From: UBA1381 sp964399965
GTDB taxonomy: Bacteria; Bacillota; Clostridia; UBA1381
Assembly (NCBI GenBank): GCA_964399965.1
Contig: CAYNRX010000018.1
Location: 1-42,092 of the forward strand
Length of the DNA stretch: 42,092 nucleotides
Reading direction: 5' to 3'
Shown here: positions 38,583 through 42,092 of the stretch, piece after piece
How positions within the stretch are numbered: position 1 is the stretch's first letter
How the letters are laid out: the number at the start of each line of letters is the position of its first letter
Made by a program: the position numbers and the translations under genes
Notes under the pieces: generated by a model
What the model was told of the DNA's origin: nothing
Database searches by the model: none
The model's input: the letters and a program-made list of their open reading frames with translations, nothing else

Positions 38583-39508
38583 GAGTGGATATAGGCGGAA
38601 CGAATCTGGCCGCCGGGATCGTTGACGAACACGGGAGGATAACCGCCCGCGATTCCCTGCCCACGCTGCGCGGACGCAGTTCGGGGGAAATAATCACCGA
38701 TATTGCCCGTCTTTGCCGCAGTCTGGTTGACAAAGCGGGACTTTCAATGTCCGACATAAAAAAGATCGGTGCCGGTTGCCCGGGGACGATAGATACCCAG
38801 ACCGGCACAGCCGTTTATGTCAACAACCTTAAGATGGAGGGCGTACCGTTGGCGGCGGAATTGGAGCGGCTTTTACAAAAAGAAGTCCATCTGGAAAATG
38901 ACGCTAATGCGGCCGCTTACGGTGAATACTGCATTTACGGGGATGGCGTTAAAAGCTTTATTATGATAACTCTGGGCACAGGAGTCGGCTCCGGCATCAT
39001 CCTGGACGGAAAAATCTATCGCGGCTTTAACGGGGCAGGCGGCGAGCTGGGGCATATGACGCTTGTAAGCGGAGGAAGGCGATGTTCCTGCGGAAAGGAT
39101 GGCTGCTGGGAGGCTTACGCTTCCGTGACCGCCCTCATCGCCCAGACAGAAGAAGCGATAAAGGAGAATCCCCAAAGCCTTACTGCCAGGCTGGCTGCCG
39201 ATAGGGGCAAGATAAGCGGACGGACAGCCTTTGAGGCGGCCAAGGCCGGCGATAGAGTGGGGAGTGATATTGTCAGCCGGTACGCCAAATATGTGGCGGA
39301 CGGTATCGTCAGCGCGGTCAATATTTTCCAGCCGGAAAAGATCGTTATCGGCGGTGGTATCAGCCGCGAGGGCGACTATCTTCTAAAACCGGTGGCGGAG
39401 ATTGTCAAGGCCAACGATTACAATAAACACCGTCCTCATACGCAGCTGGAAACAGCGAAGCTATTCAATGACGCCGGTATCATCGGTGCGGCTTTGGCGG
39501 CGAGGTGA
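38573..39508 (+). CDS. ROK family kinase (glucokinase type)
   Basis: A 311-residue sugar kinase. The phosphate-1 loop is GVDIGGTNLAAGIVD; the catalytic region is LENDANAAAYGEYCIYG with the base Asp; GTGVGSGIILDGKIYRG and the zinc motif GELGHM...CSCGKDGCWEAYAS follow (His plus three Cys). C-terminal ROK helix segments (IVIGGGISREGDYLL) are normal. It phosphorylates glucose or a similar hexose. No helix-turn-helix domain, so it is a kinase and not a repressor. Start ATG behind GGAGGATAA, inside the end of the ATP-grasp gene. Phosphoglucomutase follows downstream, a fitting partner. Confidence 0.93.
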   Translation: MYIGVDIGGTNLAAGIVDEHGRITARDSLPTLRGRSSGEIITDIARLCRSLVDKAGLSMSDIKKIGAGCPGTIDTQTGTAVYVNNLKMEGVPLAAELERLLQKEVHLENDANAAAYGEYCIYGDGVKSFIMITLGTGVGSGIILDGKIYRGFNGAGGELGHMTLVSGGRRCSCGKDGCWEAYASVTALIAQTEEAIKENPQSLTARLAADRGKISGRTAFEAAKAGDRVGSDIVSRYAKYVADGIVSAVNIFQPEKIVIGGGISREGDYLLKPVAEIVKANDYNKHRPHTQLETAKLFNDAGIIGAALAAR

Positions 39509-39512
39509 GCTG

Positions 39513-39983
39513 ATGGAACTGCATACGATAGAGCCGGTGTTTGATGAGAACTCGCGGGTGCTGATATTAGGCTCGTTTCCCTCTGTGAAATCGCGGGAGA
39601 CGGGCTTTTTCTACGGACATCCGCAAAATAGGTTTTGGAAGGTCATAGCTGCTGTCACCGGCGAAGATATCCCGCGGACTATACCCGAGAAGAAAAGGCT
39701 GCTTTTGAAAAACCATATCGCCGTGTGGGATGTTGTGAAAAGCTGCGATATCGAAGGATCCAGCGATGCAAGCATTAAAAACGTCACCCCTAACGATCTT
39801 TCCCTTATCCCTGCACGGGCGGTGTTTACTAACGGAGCGACTTCCTTTCGGCTGTACAATAAATACTGCCGTCCTTTAACAGGGATCGAGGCCGTGCGTC
39901 TGCCCTCGACCTCTCCGGCCAATGCCGCCTGCAGCCTGGAGCGGCTATGCGAGAAATGGAAAATAATAGCAAATTTCTTGTGA
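39513..39983 (+). CDS. DNA-deoxyinosine glycosylase (UDG superfamily, HDG type)
   Basis: A 156-residue DNA repair enzyme. The N-terminal block VLILGSFPSVKSRETGFFYGHPQNRFWKVI is characteristic of hypoxanthine-DNA glycosylases of the UDG superfamily, and the C-terminal LPSTSPANA segment contains the loop that intercalates DNA. It removes deaminated adenine (hypoxanthine) from DNA. I start at ATG 39513, 4 nt after the ROK stop with GAGGTGAG upstream; earlier codons in frame overlap ROK. It is the fourth gene of the operon. Confidence 0.92.
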   Translation: MELHTIEPVFDENSRVLILGSFPSVKSRETGFFYGHPQNRFWKVIAAVTGEDIPRTIPEKKRLLLKNHIAVWDVVKSCDIEGSSDASIKNVTPNDLSLIPARAVFTNGATSFRLYNKYCRPLTGIEAVRLPSTSPANAACSLERLCEKWKIIANFL

Positions 39984-40043
39984 ATATTGATGGATTTTAT
40001 GGAAAATGACGATTTTTTTATTATAAATTTTACATGATTTCGG

Positions 40044-40072
40044 TTGCATTTTTCACATCAAGGGTGTATAAT
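40044..40072 (+). promoter_or_regulatory. Promoter of the phosphoglucomutase gene
   Basis: TTGCAT (40044-40049), 17-nt spacer, TATAAT (40067-40072), giving a leader of about 40 nt before ATG 40120. No terminator is seen after the glycosylase gene; the 39984-40043 stretch is AT-rich. Confidence 0.82.
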
Positions 40073-40119
40073 AGACATAGCTGTAAAATTACAAAATACA
40101 TACGCAGGAGGTTTAAGAT

Positions 40120-41850
40120 ATGGGCTACAAGGAAACATACGAACGCTGGCTGAATTCCGATGTTCTGCTGGAGTCTGATAAGGAGGAGCTTCGTTCTATT
40201 GCCGGAGACGAGAAAGAGATAGAGGAACGTTTTTACCGCGAGCTGGAGTTTGGCACGGCGGGAATGCGCGGTATTCTTGGTATTGGCACCAACCGTATGA
40301 ACATATATAATGTTCGCCGGGCGACTCAGGGCGTTGCCAAGTACGTTAAATCCATGGGCGAGGATGCAGCTAAGGCAGGCGTTCTGATAGGCTATGATAC
40401 GAGACATTTTTCGCGGGAATTTGCCGAGGAGACGGCAAAGGTGCTGGCATATGCCGGGGTAAAGGCGTATCTGTTCGAAAGAGTGCATTCGGTGCCCGAG
40501 GTATCCTTTGGCATCAGGGAATTAAAGTGCGCTGCCGGCGTAATGATAACCGCCAGCCACAATCCTAAGCAGTATAATGGGTATAAGGTATACGGCGCGG
40601 ACGGCGGACAGCTTCCTCCGGATGCGGCGGACGTTGTTGTTGAGGCTATCGACAGCTTCGATATTTTCGATGATGTGAAGTTCATGGATCTTGAAGAGGC
40701 CAAGGCCTCCGGCATTGTGGAGATGGCAGGCCCGGGACTTGATGATAAGTTTTTGGATGCGGTTCAGACACAGCAGCTCAATCCCGAAGCGGTCGCTGCC
40801 GTTGCCGACACCTTCAAGCTGATATATACGCCGTTCCATGGTACAGGTTCCCGTCCGGTAAAGGCGATCCTTGACAGGATAGGCTTTAAAAACGTGCTGG
40901 TAGTAAAGGAGCAGGATACCGAAGACGGAGATTTCCCGACTGTTAAGTCCCCCAATCCTGAGGATAAGGAAGGATTTGAGATAGCGATTAACATGGCTAA
41001 GGAAAACGATGTCGATATTATCATCGGCACCGATCCCGATTGCGATCGTGTAGGGATCGTGGTAAGAGACGCCGAGGGCGTATATCGCACGCTTACCGGC
41101 AATCAGACCGGCGCCTTGCTTGTGGAATATATCCTTTCCTCCAGAAAGGCCAAGGGCACTTTGCCGGAGAACGGAGTCGTTATAAAGACTATCGTTACTA
41201 CCGAGCTGGCTGCGGCTATCGCAAAGGCTTACGGCGTGGAGATAATGAACGTGCTGACTGGCTTTAAGTACATAGGTGAGAAAATGACGGAATTTGCAAC
41301 GACCGGCGAGCATACGTATCTGTTTGGCTTTGAGGAGAGCTATGGTTACCTTGCCGGCACCCATGCCCGCGATAAGGACGGCGTTGTGGCGACGATGCTT
41401 ATCGCAGAGATGGCTGCATATTATAAGACAAAGAACAAATCGCTCTATGAGGCGTTACAGGATATCTATAAAAAGTACGGTTACTATGCGGAAAAGACGG
41501 TATCGTTCACCATGCCCGGTAAGGACGGCATGGAAAAGATGGCTGCTCTCTTGGCCGGTCTCAGAGAGACTCCTCCCAAAAAAGCCGCCGGTATGGATAT
41601 AGTTGTTTACACCGACTACCAGAGCCAGACGATAAAATCGGCTGACGGCGTGTCTGCACTCAAGGGACTTCCCAAGTCGAACGTGCTTAAGTACAATTTG
41701 AGCGATGACAAGACATACTTCATCGTGAGACCCTCGGGTACAGAGCCGAAGATAAAGATTTATCTGGGAACTTTCGGCGACAGCTTTGAAGCTGCTTCGG
41801 CGGAAATAGAAAAAGTCCTCGCTGATGTAAAAGAGCAGCTGGGGTTGTAA
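40120..41850 (+). CDS. pgcA: Alpha-phosphoglucomutase / phosphomannomutase
   Basis: A 576-residue alpha-D-phosphohexomutase of the long PgcA type. The active serine Ser146 is in ITASHNPKQYNGYK, the Mg loop is GTDPDCDRVGI, the sugar loop is FGFEESYGYL and the phosphate-binding loop is VRPSGTEPKIKIY. The N-terminal ELEFGTAGMRG is typical. It interconverts glucose-6-phosphate and glucose-1-phosphate, feeding UDP-glucose and envelope glycans, including those of the csaB operon. ATG follows GCAGGAGGTTTAAGAT. It has its own promoter and terminator. Confidence 0.96.
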   Translation: MGYKETYERWLNSDVLLESDKEELRSIAGDEKEIEERFYRELEFGTAGMRGILGIGTNRMNIYNVRRATQGVAKYVKSMGEDAAKAGVLIGYDTRHFSREFAEETAKVLAYAGVKAYLFERVHSVPEVSFGIRELKCAAGVMITASHNPKQYNGYKVYGADGGQLPPDAADVVVEAIDSFDIFDDVKFMDLEEAKASGIVEMAGPGLDDKFLDAVQTQQLNPEAVAAVADTFKLIYTPFHGTGSRPVKAILDRIGFKNVLVVKEQDTEDGDFPTVKSPNPEDKEGFEIAINMAKENDVDIIIGTDPDCDRVGIVVRDAEGVYRTLTGNQTGALLVEYILSSRKAKGTLPENGVVIKTIVTTELAAAIAKAYGVEIMNVLTGFKYIGEKMTEFATTGEHTYLFGFEESYGYLAGTHARDKDGVVATMLIAEMAAYYKTKNKSLYEALQDIYKKYGYYAEKTVSFTMPGKDGMEKMAALLAGLRETPPKKAAGMDIVVYTDYQSQTIKSADGVSALKGLPKSNVLKYNLSDDKTYFIVRPSGTEPKIKIYLGTFGDSFEAASAEIEKVLADVKEQLGL

Positions 41851-41952
41851 ACATAAACGATAGGCAGACTTAATAAAACAATAATAATATTTATCTCGGC
41901 AGAATACGGTTGCGCTGAAGAGCGGCCGGAGCGGCATTGAGAATTTTGCACT

Positions 41953-41984
41953 AAAACGGGCGGAAATTTATTTCCGCTCGTTTT
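41953..41984 (+). terminator. Terminator after the phosphoglucomutase gene
   Basis: AAAACGGGCGGAAA (41953-41966) pairs with TTTCCGCTCGTTTT (41971-41984) with one G-T pair; the 3' arm itself ends in TTTT and GTCTGTTTT follows. It lies about 100 nt after the stop. The last 108 nt (41985-42092) show no gene; the final bases contain AAGGAGG on the minus strand without a start codon following, so I make no call there. Confidence 0.85.
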
Positions 41985-42092
41985 GTCTGTTTTAGGGAAA
42001 ATAATGCGTTAAATTTCGGTATTCGAGGCATAGCACCGAGACGCGGCGGAAAAAGTTGTGTAAAAAGTATAAAAACGAACCTCCTTGGTGAA

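Noticed and set aside
41985..42092. Start of a minus-strand gene at the window end (AAGGAGG on the minus strand)
   Set aside because: No ATG, GTG or TTG at proper distance followed by an open frame within the available sequence.

Overview
The window looks like chromosomal DNA from an endospore-forming Clostridia-type Firmicute, probably in or near the Oscillospiraceae (inference from gene content and style, not from a search). Evidence: sporulation and germination genes (spoIIR, a sleB-ypeB pair, tepA-ylzJ), Firmicute-style str operon with an L7Ae-like protein, many strong AGGAGG ribosome binding sites, frequent TTG starts, and a csaB cell-wall polysaccharide operon.

Layout. 1-1.8 kb (minus strand): tRNA-Thr(GGU), a class V aminotransferase of the cysteine desulfurase type and a DUF3343 protein. 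1.8-6.8 kb (plus): str operon (L7Ae-like, rpsL, rpsG, fusA, tuf), starting at its own promoter, with no rpoBC visible upstream. 7-8.1 kb (minus): spoIIR and tspO. 8.5-10.4 kb (plus): sleB-ypeB. 10.6-15.1 kb (plus): exported protein, ABC exporter, histidine kinase and response regulator. 15.4-16.3 kb (minus): ylzJ and tepA. 16.4-17.4 kb (plus): a DUF1848 protein. 17.4-22.3 kb (minus): RNase R, rRNA methyltransferase and cardiolipin synthase. 22.5-25.3 kb (minus): GH1 beta-glucosidase and an Na+-symporter. 25.4-33.3 kb (plus): glycosyltransferase, csaB, murJ, O-antigen-ligase-like protein, glycosyltransferase and two DUF4330 proteins, probably one operon for a pyruvylated secondary cell-wall polymer. 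33.4-34.1 kb (minus): debris of an Rhs/YD-repeat polymorphic toxin locus. 34.1-35.6 kb: divergent flavin reductase and methyltransferase. 35.9-40 kb (plus): glutamate-cysteine ligase, circularly permuted ATP-grasp enzyme, ROK kinase and DNA-deoxyinosine glycosylase. 40.1-41.9 kb (plus): alpha-phosphoglucomutase.

The most unusual structure is a family of hairpin repeats in the intergenic gaps. The full form (15078-15357) begins with a 27-nt palindrome (type A), continues through a linker and five further hairpins, and ends in a second palindrome (type B). A second long copy lies inverted at 8143-8389, so the two enclose sleB-ypeB and the ABC/two-component cluster. A short copy at 22346-22431 has only A, linker and B, exactly as expected from an internal deletion between two short direct repeats present in the long form, and it is flanked by a perfect 13-nt direct repeat. 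Solo type A palindromes occur at 16295 and 37180. No transposase is visible. This resembles a non-autonomous mobile, strongly structured element; I do not recognise it as a named family.

Other points of note: an arginine in ribosomal protein S12 at the position of the known streptomycin-resistance substitution K88R; a glutamate-cysteine ligase/ATP-grasp pair that could make an unusual gamma-glutamyl thiol or peptide; and two face-to-face promoters whose identical -10 regions form a 14-nt inverted repeat upstream of that pair.
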